64,000 nt of DNA from positions 5,191 through 69,190 of the forward strand of contig JAUCGD010000001.1 in assembly GCA_030377945.1 (NCBI GenBank), written 5' to 3'. The notes below the pieces were generated by a model that saw only the letters and a program-made list of their open reading frames with translations, was not told the origin of the DNA and searched no databases. A program made the translations under genes and the position numbers. Positions 43,151-51,875 of the stretch are shown in pieces. Origin of the DNA: Desulfobacterales bacterium HSG17. GTDB taxonomy: Bacteria; Desulfobacterota; Desulfobacteria; Desulfobacterales; Desulfococcaceae. Within the stretch, counting starts at the first letter, position 1, and every line of letters starts with the position of its first letter.

Positions 43151-44974
43151 ATGACTCAAGTTATAGCAGATCAAAAAGAGATAGAGTTCATCCTTTATGA
43201 ACAATTCAATGCTGAAAAATTATTGACCCATGAAAAATATAAAGGCTTTTCAAAAAAAATCTTTGATATGATTCTTTCCGAAGCCAGGAAAATAGCGATA
43301 AATGAAATCTTACCCACACTGGCTGACGGCGATAAACAAGGAGTACAGTTTGAGAATGGAAAAGTAGCTGTACCTGATTCCTTTCACAGAGCCAGAAAAG
43401 TAGTAAGAGAGGCAGATCTGACCTCAATCATGGAAGATCCTGATTGGGGAGGTCAGGGATTACCATTTTTGATCAGTATTGCCATCATGGAGTATACAGT
43501 AGGGGCAAATTATGCCTTGAGCGGGTATATCAATATGGGTCATGGCACTGGAAAGATGATTGAAATATTTGGGACAAAACAATTAAAAAATCTGTTTCTT
43601 GAAAACCTCTATAATGCAAAATGGAGCGGCACCATGCTCCTCACCGAGCCTGAAGCTGGGTCAGACGTGGGTGCCATCACCACAACTGCCAAAAAAAACA
43701 GTGACGGTACCTACTCTATTACAGGTAATAAAATTTTTATTACAAATGGTGAACATGATATGACTCAAAATATCATTCACCCGGTTCTGGCACGAATTGA
43801 AGGTGCTCCCAAAGGAAGCCGCGGTATTTCTATCTTTATTGTTCCAAAAATCTGGGTCAATGAAGATAAAAGCCTGGCAGAACCCAATGATGTCCAGTGT
43901 GTGGGGATTGAAGATAAAATGGGATTTCATGGCTCTGCAACCTGCTCCATGGCGCTGGGTTCCAAAGGAGAATGCCGTGGATTTCTGCTGGGAGAAGAGA
44001 ACAAAGGCCTTCAAATTATGTTCCATATGATGAATGAGGCAAGGCTCAGTGTTGGATTCCAGGGCAGTACAACAGCATCCCTTGCCTATCTCTATGCCCT
44101 TGATTATGCCAGACAGCGAATCCAGGGTAAAGATCTTGCCAGTATGAAAGACCCTGAGTCTGAATCAATCCCCATTATCCGCCATCCTGATGTAAGGAGA
44201 ATGTTGACTTGGATGAAGACCCACGTTGATGGGATGAGGAGTATGATTTATTATATAGCCACATGCGTTGATCAAAAAGAGAGTGCAGAAGATAAAACTC
44301 AAAGAGAACAGGCAGGCGATATCATTGAGCTTTTAACCCCGATAGTAAAAGCCTATTGTGCCCAACGCGGTTTTGAAGTCTGTGTCCAGGCAGTGCAGGT
44401 ATTTGGCGGTTATGGCTACATAAAAGAATTTCCTGTAGAACAACTGGTCAGGGATGTTAAAATTGCCTCAATTTATGAAGGTACCGATGGTATCCAGGCC
44501 ATGGATTTTCTGGGACGCAAACTGGGCATGAAAAAAGGCATGATCTTCAAAGGTCTTCTTGATGAAATGGGTAAAACCATTGCTGATGCGAAAAAATTCG
44601 AATCATTAACATCCATGGCTGAATCCCTTGGCAAGGCAGCAGAAACTCTTGGCATTACAGCTTTTGGACTTGGAAGTGCTGCCATGTCTGAAAAATATAC
44701 CACAGCCTTTGCCAATGCTCATCCTTTTCTTGAGGCAACAGGAGACGTGGTCATGGGGTGGATGCATTTATGGCGTGCGCTTACTGCTGCAAAAGCCCTT
44801 GAAACAAAGCAGAAGAAAAAATCTGGAAAAAAGAACCAGATTTTTTATGCGGGCATTGTAACCTCTGCCCGTTTCTATATAGAAACAGTATTGCCGGTAG
44901 CCCAGGGAAGAATGGCTTCTGTTCAGGCTTTATCAGATGCAGCCTTAAATATGGATGAAGCCTCTTTTGACTAA
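43151..44974 (+). CDS. Large (DmdC-like) acyl-CoA dehydrogenase, first of a tandem pair
   Basis: 607 residues, about 200 longer than ordinary ACADs. Landmarks: TMLLTEPEAGSDVGAITTTA, YSITGNKIFITNGEHDM, GFHGSATCSMALG, VFGGYGYIKEFPVEQLVRD and the catalytic-Glu block SIYEGTDGIQAMDFLGRK. The extra C-terminal domain (ETLGITAFGLGSAAMSEKYTTAFAN region) marks the 600-residue group that includes 3-methylmercaptopropionyl-CoA dehydrogenase DmdC and many long-chain enzymes of anaerobes. The substrate is unknown. GAAGGAGA lies 8 nt upstream. The second copy starts 15 nt after its stop. Confidence 0.9.
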   Translation: MTQVIADQKEIEFILYEQFNAEKLLTHEKYKGFSKKIFDMILSEARKIAINEILPTLADGDKQGVQFENGKVAVPDSFHRARKVVREADLTSIMEDPDWGGQGLPFLISIAIMEYTVGANYALSGYINMGHGTGKMIEIFGTKQLKNLFLENLYNAKWSGTMLLTEPEAGSDVGAITTTAKKNSDGTYSITGNKIFITNGEHDMTQNIIHPVLARIEGAPKGSRGISIFIVPKIWVNEDKSLAEPNDVQCVGIEDKMGFHGSATCSMALGSKGECRGFLLGEENKGLQIMFHMMNEARLSVGFQGSTTASLAYLYALDYARQRIQGKDLASMKDPESESIPIIRHPDVRRMLTWMKTHVDGMRSMIYYIATCVDQKESAEDKTQREQAGDIIELLTPIVKAYCAQRGFEVCVQAVQVFGGYGYIKEFPVEQLVRDVKIASIYEGTDGIQAMDFLGRKLGMKKGMIFKGLLDEMGKTIADAKKFESLTSMAESLGKAAETLGITAFGLGSAAMSEKYTTAFANAHPFLEATGDVVMGWMHLWRALTAAKALETKQKKKSGKKNQIFYAGIVTSARFYIETVLPVAQGRMASVQALSDAALNMDEASFD

Positions 44975-44989
44975 TTAAAGGAAACTACC

Positions 44990-46816
44990 ATGGCAGATAA
45001 ATTTATGAGCATGAAAAATCTTAAATTCACTCTTTTTTCCAGGGGAGGGAAATATTGCTCAGATACACACACTTATTTAAATGAGCATACACTAAAAACC
45101 ATTGATATGATTTTCAAAGCCGCTGACGAGCTTGCAAAAAAAACCATGCATCCCATGTTTGAAGATATGGACCGCCAGCCGCCTTCATTGCAAAAAGGCA
45201 GCGTTGCAGTCCACGAAGGGGTCAGGCCCATGCTTGAAACATTGGGCAAAGATGGCTGGATTGCAGCAGGTTTTCCAGAAAAATGGGACGGAGAGGATAT
45301 GCCTTCATCCCTTCTTTTGTGCATTAATTTTATTTTTGCCACTGCCAACTATTCAGCTTCAGTATATGCGGGTCTTACCATGGGTGCTGCAAAGTTGATT
45401 TTAAGTTTTGGTTCACAATCACTTCAAAATACCTATCTGCCTCCCATGTTGTCAGGTAAATGGCAGGGAACCATGGCGCTTACAGAGCCGGAAGCAGGAA
45501 CTTCCCTTGGTGACCTTTCCACTGAAGCCATACCCTTTAAAAACGGCCAATATAAAATAAACGGAGAAAAAATCTTTATCTCTGCCGGAGATCATGATGG
45601 CGTGGATAATGTGGTTCATCTCATGCTGGCAAGGATAAAAGGGGCTCCTGCCGGAGTAAAAGGAATATCTCTTTTTGTTGTGCCTAAATTCAGACCTAAA
45701 TTAAAACCCAAGTTAAAATTTGATGACAGTGGCAGCTTAATTGACAATGATGTCACTGTTACCCAGATATTTCACAAGCTTGGATACCGTGGAGCACCCA
45801 TTACCGGTCTGCGCATGGGAGAAAATGATAATTGTATAGGCTGGCTTGTGGGAAAAGAGCATAAAGGTCTTTTCTATATGTTCCAGATGATGAATAATGC
45901 AAGGCTTGAAGTTGGTATGGGAGCCACTGCCATAGCAACATCAGCTTACCAAGCATCTTTGGATTATTGTCGTTCCCGGCGACAGGGAAGAACAATTACA
46001 GCCAGTAAAGATTCTAATCCCACACCTATTATTCATCACCCCGATGTCAAACGAATGCTTCTGTTTCAACGTGCGGTAGTTGAAGGCTCTCTTTCCCTTA
46101 TTCTTCAATGCGGAATGTATGAAGATATTCTTGCCCGAAATTCTTCACAAACAGACCCTTCAAAAAAAGACTGTCACCTGCTTTTGGAAATTCTTACGCC
46201 TGTGGCTAAAACATATCCATCAGAGATGGGAATTTTATCCACAAGCTCTGCCATTCAATGTTTCGGCGGATATGGATATTGTGATGACTTCCCGGTGGAG
46301 CAGCATTTCAGAGATATGCGCATCCATACCATCCATGAAGGCACCACTGGAATACAGGGTTTAGATCTTCTTGGAAGAAAAGTGGTCATGGAAAATGGCA
46401 GGGCTTTAATTCTACTTAAACAGGAGATAGAGAGCAGTATTAAAGCTGCACAACACCACAGTGAACTTGGTGCAATGGCTCAGGAATTGACAGATTCCAT
46501 GGAAACAGTGGAAAAAACCACCATGGATCTCGGAACAATAGCAATGGAGAAAGGGCATGAAGCATATCTTGCCGATGCAACCCTGTATCTTGAGATGTTT
46601 GGAATCCTTGTCATTGCCTGGCAATGGCTTATTATGGCACAGGCAGCATCACAGGCCCTGGAAAATAAAAAAAGCAATCGGTTTTATAAAGGCAAAATTC
46701 ATGTAGCACAATACTTTTTTGCCTATGAATTGCCAAAAATTCAAGGGTTATCTAAAACATTAACTAACAAAACCAAAATAACAGTTGATATGCCCGATGG
46801 CTGTTTTACCGATTAA
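44990..46816 (+). CDS. Large (DmdC-like) acyl-CoA dehydrogenase, second of a tandem pair
   Basis: 608 residues with the same layout as its upstream neighbour: TMALTEPEAGTSLGDLS, YKINGEKIFISAGDHDG, CFGGYGYCDDFPVEQHFRD and the catalytic block TIHEGTTGIQGLDLLGRK. The two are clearly diverged, so they probably act on different chain lengths or branched substrates. It is the last recognisable gene of the operon that starts at etfB. AAAGGAAA lies about 8 nt upstream. The DNA after the stop carries a broken transporter gene, suggesting a junction with accessory DNA. Confidence 0.9.
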   Translation: MADKFMSMKNLKFTLFSRGGKYCSDTHTYLNEHTLKTIDMIFKAADELAKKTMHPMFEDMDRQPPSLQKGSVAVHEGVRPMLETLGKDGWIAAGFPEKWDGEDMPSSLLLCINFIFATANYSASVYAGLTMGAAKLILSFGSQSLQNTYLPPMLSGKWQGTMALTEPEAGTSLGDLSTEAIPFKNGQYKINGEKIFISAGDHDGVDNVVHLMLARIKGAPAGVKGISLFVVPKFRPKLKPKLKFDDSGSLIDNDVTVTQIFHKLGYRGAPITGLRMGENDNCIGWLVGKEHKGLFYMFQMMNNARLEVGMGATAIATSAYQASLDYCRSRRQGRTITASKDSNPTPIIHHPDVKRMLLFQRAVVEGSLSLILQCGMYEDILARNSSQTDPSKKDCHLLLEILTPVAKTYPSEMGILSTSSAIQCFGGYGYCDDFPVEQHFRDMRIHTIHEGTTGIQGLDLLGRKVVMENGRALILLKQEIESSIKAAQHHSELGAMAQELTDSMETVEKTTMDLGTIAMEKGHEAYLADATLYLEMFGILVIAWQWLIMAQAASQALENKKSNRFYKGKIHVAQYFFAYELPKIQGLSKTLTNKTKITVDMPDGCFTD

Positions 46817-46910
46817 CCGCCATGCATTGACAATAATAAGGTTTAGCAGCTAAATACACCAGCAGACATATACTCTGGTCCTTTTCAAGGATATTAGAAG
46901 GCAGTAAAGG

Positions 46911-47141
46911 GTGGGGCTTGGTTATATTCTTCAGTCAAGTGAATACGGCCTTGCTGGGATCCTAAGTTTTTATAGCGGTCATATTCTGGCTGACCTGGCC
47001 TGGTATACCATAATTTCAACAGCCGTGGGAAAAGGTCGTTCGTTTTTCAGTGATAAGGTTTATAGATGGATTATCGGATGCTGTGCCGGTTTCCTGGTAT
47101 TATTTTCCGTTTACCTATTCTTTGGTGTGATCCGATATTAA
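46911..47141 (+). pseudogene. 5'-truncated LysE-family amino-acid exporter remnant
   Basis: 76 residues after GTG 46911, beginning GLGYILQSSEYGLAGILSFY and continuing with SGHILADLAWYTIISTAVGKGR and a final hydrophobic segment. This matches only the last third of LysE/RhtB-type exporters (about 200 residues). The frame is closed by a stop at 46905-46907, and no upstream exporter sequence was found in the 90 bp after the dehydrogenase. It is a decayed remnant rather than a functional small protein. Confidence 0.6.
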
Positions 47142-47367
47142 AGAATTTAGACATTATTTTTAAAGTCGTTGAATAAAAAAATGTGTAAATCCTAAAAATT
47201 TTACAGCAAGTTTAACAGGGATAGCCTGGGGCTGTCATTCTCCTGAACAATGGAAATTGCCATTCAAATAGTCCTCACCTTAACCACCTGGGTTTGATCT
47301 GCCAAATTTTATATATCAGGTTCCAATAACAAAATACCGCTGATATTATTGAAAAATGGATCATAGT

Positions 47368-47670
47368 TCACTGAGAGTGGGCAGGCTGAGCTACCAGGCG
47401 AACGCCAAGGGCTGCACAGACTTTATTAATTGTTTCAAATCGAGGTTTGGCATTTGGTTTAAGTGCTTTATACAAGGCTTCACGGGTTATTCCTGTTAAT
47501 TTGGCAACTTCACTCATACCACGTGCCTTGGCAGCAACCCCTAGAGCGTGGGCCAACTCGGCGGCATCACCGTCTTCAATCACCATAGTGATATAAGCAG
47601 CAATGTCTTCTTCGCTTTTGAGTTGCTGGGCCATATCAAAATCCGGCAAATCTGCAATTCGTTTTTTCAT
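47368..47670 (-). CDS. HigA-like XRE-family antitoxin (addiction-module antidote)
   Basis: 100 residues. The N-terminal MKKRIADLPDFDMAQQLKSEEDIAAYI segment is typical of the TIGR02684-type antidote family, and a helix-turn-helix follows (MSEVAKLTGITREALYKALKP). It should bind and neutralise the toxin encoded 3 nt upstream, and repress their shared promoter. The toxin-first gene order is the usual one for this subfamily. Confidence 0.88.
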   Translation of the reverse strand: MKKRIADLPDFDMAQQLKSEEDIAAYITMVIEDGDAAELAHALGVAAKARGMSEVAKLTGITREALYKALKPNAKPRFETINKVCAALGVRLVAQPAHSQ

Positions 47671-47673
47671 GGT

Positions 47674-47970
47674 TCAATCCTCCAAAGTGGTTTCCCGCTG
47701 TTTAGCTTTTGCAATATCGTTCTCCTGGCTGCCCTTGTCTCCACCACCAAGCATAACGATCAGTGTTTTACCTCGCTTGACATAGTACATTCTCCAACCT
47801 GGACCGAAATATTCCCTCATTTCAAAGACGCCTTCGCCCACTGGCTTTACATCACCGAGGTTGCCATGCTGTGCCTTATCGAGACGGCGGCTTAAGCGAA
47901 GCCGCGTAATGCGGTCTTTCAAGCTGTTAAGCCATTTGTCAAATTCGGGTAATGTTTTAACCGTGTACAT
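47674..47970 (-). CDS. RelE/ParE-superfamily toxin (HigB-like, addiction-module killer protein)
   Basis: 98 residues from ATG 47970 (MYTVKTLPEFDKWL); a TTG 9 codons earlier also lies in frame. The segments GNLGDVKPVGEGVFEMREYFGPGWRMYYVKRG and LIVMLGGGDKGSQENDIAKA (taken piecewise) are characteristic of the TIGR02683 killer family. RelE-fold members cleave ribosome-bound mRNA. It is directly followed by its antitoxin gene. The pair lies between a LysE remnant and the ABC/methyltransferase island, as expected of mobile stabilisation genes. Confidence 0.88.
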   Translation of the reverse strand: MYTVKTLPEFDKWLNSLKDRITRLRLSRRLDKAQHGNLGDVKPVGEGVFEMREYFGPGWRMYYVKRGKTLIVMLGGGDKGSQENDIAKAKQRETTLED

Positions 47971-48312
47971 ATAGAAAGTGTAATCGTTCGAATACAAAAA
48001 GTCAAATAGAACCTAAAAAAAATAATATGATCTAACCTTTGCCTATTTCAAAGCAGCATTCAATAACAGGGATAGTCAACAGGTTGTTTTGGCGGTGAAA
48101 TGAGAAACCTTATATGGGCAGCAGATCAAGCAATCATGGCTCTTATATATATATTAACCACCTTTATCGATAGTTTTAATCCCATACCCCAGACACACTA
48201 TGCACCTGGGGCAGTCTTGAAATCAATATTACTAAAAATATCAATATTGATAATATAAGAAGCATTCAAATCGGTTATTTTTATTTATTCCTAACAGTAT
48301 TTCAAAAAACAC
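47971..48312. other. Intergenic region without recognised genes
   Basis: About 340 bp between the toxin start and the end of the TetR gene. It is AT-rich, with stop codons in all frames. A CCCCAG/CTGGGG stem with a 13-nt loop lies at 48187-48211, and a 14-bp palindrome TATCAATATTGATA at 48237-48250; neither has an obvious role. The toxin-antitoxin promoter should be at the left edge, but no convincing -10/-35 pair was found. Confidence 0.5.
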
Positions 48313-48930
48313 TCATTTTTTTGTGGAGGTTATATAATTTTTTTCTGATTTCTCTCGCTCAATTTTGGCTCTTAATCCTAAGACCAACACTTCATTTGTC
48401 AAATCAATAAGCGTGGCAAGGTCTTCTTCTTTTTCCACTTCATAATAGTCAGAATGACTTGCCAACATTGCTGCCATACCATGGGTAAACGTTGATCTTA
48501 TTTTCCGTAAATTATCCGTACGAACTTCAGGAAGGCCTTTGAAAAGAGGATAATCCGTTAGATGTTTTCCATGTTTCCAAAATAGTTCTGTAGCTTTTAT
48601 ATTATACAGGTGGCCATATTTTTCATCCAGGAGCGCTCTGAAAAGAACTTTTTCTCTTTTAGCAAAAAGAACGAAACCATACCCCTGATCTACCCATTTG
48701 TCTCCTGTTCTTGGTGTTAACATAAATTTTTCAAGTAAATCCATAGCTTTTTTAAACACCTCTTTTTCAAGGTCTTTCATAGATTTGAGGTGGGTATAAA
48801 TCGGCCGTGTTGAAGAATTTAACTCTTCAGCAATAGAGCGGGCAGACAGTCCTTTCCATCCACTCTTTCGTACAACATTAAACGCAGCTTCTACTATGGC
48901 CTCTTTTTTAAACTTAACCTTTGGTGGCAT
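48313..48930 (-). CDS. TetR-family regulator (paralogue 1) of the ABC/methyltransferase island
   Basis: 205 residues. The N-terminal DNA-binding domain (MPPKVKFKKEAIVEAAFNVV, GLSARSIAEELNSSTRPIYTHLKSM) is very similar to that of the regulator at 51876-52496, and DYPLFKGLPE and GDKWVDQG are also shared, so they are paralogues. It is divergent from the binding-protein gene at 49260. A GTAACGCTTGTTAC inverted repeat lies 27 nt upstream of its start, near the predicted transcription start, consistent with autorepression. The ligand is unknown. Confidence 0.88.
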   Translation of the reverse strand: MPPKVKFKKEAIVEAAFNVVRKSGWKGLSARSIAEELNSSTRPIYTHLKSMKDLEKEVFKKAMDLLEKFMLTPRTGDKWVDQGYGFVLFAKREKVLFRALLDEKYGHLYNIKATELFWKHGKHLTDYPLFKGLPEVRTDNLRKIRSTFTHGMAAMLASHSDYYEVEKEEDLATLIDLTNEVLVLGLRAKIEREKSEKNYITSTKK

Positions 48931-48956
48931 GCATTACTTCCTTTTAAGTCTGTTGT

Positions 48957-48970
48957 GTAACGCTTGTTAC
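48957..48970. promoter_or_regulatory. Operator-like inverted repeat upstream of TetR paralogue 1
   Basis: GTAAC-GCTT-GTTAC, 5-bp arms around GCTT, lies 27 nt upstream of the minus-strand ATG at 48930. A TTGACA on the minus strand (plus positions 48992-48997) would place the transcription start close to this site. The same GCTTGTTAC string recurs at 49084-49092. Confidence 0.55.
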
Positions 48971-49066
48971 TTATCAATTAAAGCGAGTATGTGTCAATAA
49001 CTTTTTGCCTGTGCTAAACAGGTATTTTCAAAAAAATTGTCCCAGCCGTGATCAGATAAAAAAATG

Positions 49067-49119
49067 TTGACATGTTATGTTACGCTTGTTACATAACTAT
49101 TGTTACGCAACAATAGTTA
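49067..49119 (+). promoter_or_regulatory. Promoter with overlapping palindromic operators for the ABC/methyltransferase operon
   Basis: TTGACA at 49067-49072 and TACATA at 49090-49095 are spaced by 17 nt. The spacer and -10 contain GTTATGT...ACATAAC (49074-49097), and directly downstream is a perfect 11-bp-arm palindrome TAACTATTGTT-ACGC-AACAATAGTTA (49094-49119). Both sites share TTGTTAC-type half-sites with the operator in front of the divergent tetR. A TetR dimer there would block the plus-strand promoter. Confidence 0.65.
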
Positions 49120-49259
49120 CTTAACAATCTATGAATACATCTGAGACGGGACTTGGCATAAAGTGAAATGGAGGAGAGTGAAATTTGAGATGAAATTGTC
49201 GTTTTTCATATGTTTTAAGTAGAACAGTCAACCATAATAAGTAAAAGGAGAAATTACAC

Positions 49260-50819
49260 ATGGAGCAAACCGTAAACAAAACAAATGTAAGAAAAATAAT
49301 CCTTTTTGCTGTACTTTTTTTTGGAGCCCTGTTGATAACAGCTGGAAGCGCTTTCACACAGGAGGAGAAACCCAAGTATGGCGGTACTATGCGTGTAATT
49401 AGTGAAATAGATGCAAATGGTTTTGATATACTGAAAGCCAGATCTTCAATTGGTCTTAGTACGGATGCCGGTCATTTGGTCATGGAAAAACTTTTTAATA
49501 TGGGCCCCAATGGAGAACTGATCCCTGTACTTGGTCTCTCTGCAGCATCTTCTGAGGATGGTAAAACATGGACAATAAAGCTCAGAAAAGGGGTTAAATT
49601 TCATGATGGAACCCCTTTTAACGCAGATGCAGTTGTCCATCACTGGCAGCGTATCCTGAATCCGGACAATCTTTACTCATTTTATATTTTCATCAAGCCA
49701 GTTGCTTCGGTGCAAAAAACTGGAGAGTATGAGGTGCAATTTAACTTGCATCATCCCTGGCTGGCTTTTAAAGCAACAATTACAAGCTCAAAAGGATTTG
49801 TTCCCCTGATACCTTCACCCAAAGCTGTTGAAGGCGATCTCCACCACCGGGCACCTGTGGGTACCGGCCCATTCACTTTTAAGGAATGGAAAAGTGGCAA
49901 TCGAATTGTATTAACCAAAAATCCTGATTACTGGCAAAAAGGGAAACCCTATCTGGATGAAATTGTATTTCTCATCATAAAGGATCATAAAGCCAAATAT
50001 AATGCTCTGGTTTCTGGACAGGCCGACATAATGATGAGTGACCATACCAGTGTGAAAAAATTGATGAAAGACTCCAAATTTTCAACATACATTCGAGATT
50101 ATGTTGGAGCAACAATTCTCGTTTTAAATAACTCGAAACCCCCTTTAAATGATGTGAGGGTCAGAAAAGCAATGGCGCTGGCCTGGGACCAGAAAAAATA
50201 CATAAATATCAGCTATCAAAATGTTGCGCCTTATACTGAGACTCTGTATCGAACAGCAATAAATTGTGACACAACAGGTTACCTGCATCAGGATTTAAAA
50301 AAAGCCCGGGCTTTAATTGCAGATTATGGAAAACCAGTAGAGCTCAAATTTATCCATACTGCGACTTCTCGGGGGAAAAAAGGGGGAGAAATTGTCCAGC
50401 AGGTGATGAAAAAGATCGGTGTGAAGGTGATACCAGTGCCAATGGATTATACAGGTATTTTAATGGAATTATTCGGCGGATCATTTGATATGACATCCTG
50501 GGTAACAGGGGGAGGATATGATCTTGGTCCCATGACGTTTGCTTATTTTCATTCAAGGAGCTTTTTTAATGTAACCCGCTATTCTTCAAAAGAGGTGGAC
50601 GAGCTATTGATAAAACAACGCAAAAGCCCTGATCAGTTAGAAAGAGAGCAACTATTGTGCGAAATCAACCAGAAGATAAATTTCGACGCACCTTTCATAT
50701 ACTTTTCCGGTATAAAATATTATCTGTTTGCCAGGAATAATGTGAAAAATATAAAAAAACAAATTCCAGGGGATGAGGGGATGTGGGGTGGCGAATTTGA
50801 TATCTGGCTAGATCAATAA
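49260..50819 (+). CDS. ABC transporter solute-binding protein family 5 (oligopeptide/dipeptide type), copy 1
   Basis: 519 residues with a signal peptide (hydrophobic 13-28, cleavage near SAFTQ). The mature protein begins PKYGGTMRVISEIDANGFD, and the family-5 signature GKTWTIKLRKGVKFHDGTPF is clear. APVGTGPFTFKEWKSGNRIVLTKNPDYW also fits Dpp/Opp/Nik proteins. The ligand could be a peptide, an opine or a metal chelate. A paralogue lies at 56427-57989 beyond the permease and ATPase genes. AAGGAG lies about 11 nt upstream of the ATG, downstream of an operator cluster. Confidence 0.92.
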   Translation: MEQTVNKTNVRKIILFAVLFFGALLITAGSAFTQEEKPKYGGTMRVISEIDANGFDILKARSSIGLSTDAGHLVMEKLFNMGPNGELIPVLGLSAASSEDGKTWTIKLRKGVKFHDGTPFNADAVVHHWQRILNPDNLYSFYIFIKPVASVQKTGEYEVQFNLHHPWLAFKATITSSKGFVPLIPSPKAVEGDLHHRAPVGTGPFTFKEWKSGNRIVLTKNPDYWQKGKPYLDEIVFLIIKDHKAKYNALVSGQADIMMSDHTSVKKLMKDSKFSTYIRDYVGATILVLNNSKPPLNDVRVRKAMALAWDQKKYINISYQNVAPYTETLYRTAINCDTTGYLHQDLKKARALIADYGKPVELKFIHTATSRGKKGGEIVQQVMKKIGVKVIPVPMDYTGILMELFGGSFDMTSWVTGGGYDLGPMTFAYFHSRSFFNVTRYSSKEVDELLIKQRKSPDQLEREQLLCEINQKINFDAPFIYFSGIKYYLFARNNVKNIKKQIPGDEGMWGGEFDIWLDQ

Positions 50820-50865
50820 TTTATATTATTTATACCTTAACATTAAATAGAGGAGAAATAATATT

Positions 50866-51738
50866 ATGAAAAAAAAAATATCCAGTGAATCGGCAAAAGG
50901 TGTTGCCGCTTATAGAATGATAGAGTCAATCCGTCCAGAAAAAGATCGTATTATTTATGATCCCTATGCTCAGTTGTTCGTGGAGGATAAGCCGAAAAAA
51001 TGGATCCAAAGTCCTATTCGACTCCTGTTTTTAAAATTTATAGGGAATTTAAAATTTCCGGGATTCAGGGGGGCTCTTGCAGCTCGTTCCAGATTTATGA
51101 ATGAATGTATAAAAGATTATTTTCCCGATAATTTTCAACAACTGGTAATTTTAGGTGCCGGCTATGATATGAGTGCCTATTGTTTTCGCGATGTTTTAGT
51201 TGAAGCCAGAGTTTTTGAAGTTGATCATCCCAATACTCAAAAAGAAAAAGTGTCCAAAATAAGGGAACAAATCAAAGATGTTCCTGACAATGTTACTTAT
51301 GTTCCAGTTAACTTTGATACAGATGATTTAAAAGACGCACTTTTAACCCATGGATATTCACCTTTGAAAAAAACTCTTTTTTTATGGGAGGGTGTAACAT
51401 ATTACCTTGAGAAGGAATCAATAGAGAGAACCTTAGACTTTATTGTCAATAACTCAGCAAAAGGGAGTAAACTTGCTTTTGATTATTTTCCGCCTGAAGT
51501 GATTGATGAAACCTCAACTGATCGATTAGGAAAAGTATTGCCGCAATTTGTAAAAAAGTTTGGAGAACCCTTTAAATTTGGTATAGAAAAAAATCAAATA
51601 GAAAATTTTTTAGTGCGCCATGGTTTTTTCAATGTTCATCAAATCTCTTCAACAAAAATGAAAGATATTTATTTTAATGGGAAAAATAAAAATAGAAAGG
51701 TATCTGCTCTTTTTAATTTTGTTTGTGCAACGACTTAA
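50866..51738 (+). CDS. SAM-dependent methyltransferase, LCM/TIGR00027 type, copy 1
   Basis: 290 residues. ESAKGVAAYRMIESIRPEKDR and the following DPYAQLFVED are the LCM-family N-terminus. The SAM-binding motif is QLVILGAGYDMSAYCFRD, with FEVDHPNTQ as the acidic second strand, and LFLWEGVTYYLEKESI and AFDYFPPEV complete the family pattern. Relatives methylate carboxyl or hydroxyl groups of proteins, polyketides or small molecules. It starts 46 nt after the binding-protein gene. A close paralogue is at 59443-60318. The substrate is unknown, and export or import of the product is a matter of inference. Confidence 0.9.
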   Translation: MKKKISSESAKGVAAYRMIESIRPEKDRIIYDPYAQLFVEDKPKKWIQSPIRLLFLKFIGNLKFPGFRGALAARSRFMNECIKDYFPDNFQQLVILGAGYDMSAYCFRDVLVEARVFEVDHPNTQKEKVSKIREQIKDVPDNVTYVPVNFDTDDLKDALLTHGYSPLKKTLFLWEGVTYYLEKESIERTLDFIVNNSAKGSKLAFDYFPPEVIDETSTDRLGKVLPQFVKKFGEPFKFGIEKNQIENFLVRHGFFNVHQISSTKMKDIYFNGKNKNRKVSALFNFVCATT

Positions 51739-51809
51739 TGCAAAATAGTAAAAAAATCAGAAAGATTTTAAATGGGTGAGGTGGCTGGCGAATAAAAATA
51801 AAAAAAACC

Positions 51810-51850
51810 TTGACACTTTAAATAACACTTGTTAGCTAACAGATGTTATT
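51810..51850 (+). promoter_or_regulatory. Promoter and 30-bp near-perfect palindromic operator of TetR paralogue 2
   Basis: TTGACA at 51810-51815 is followed by the palindrome AATAACACTTGTTAG-CTAACAGATGTTATT (51821-51850), with two mismatched pairs out of fifteen. The centre TTGTTAGCTAACA resembles the TTGTTAC half-sites upstream of the first TetR and binding-protein genes. It begins 26 nt before the tetR start, so autoregulation is likely, with an internal promoter for the downstream transporter genes. Confidence 0.7.
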
Positions 51851-51875
51851 TAATTTATTTGTAAAAGGAAATTTT

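Noticed and set aside
48237..48250. Palindrome TATCAATATTGATA as a regulator site
   Set aside because: AT-rich palindromes of this length arise easily here, and no promoter elements or repeat copies accompany it.
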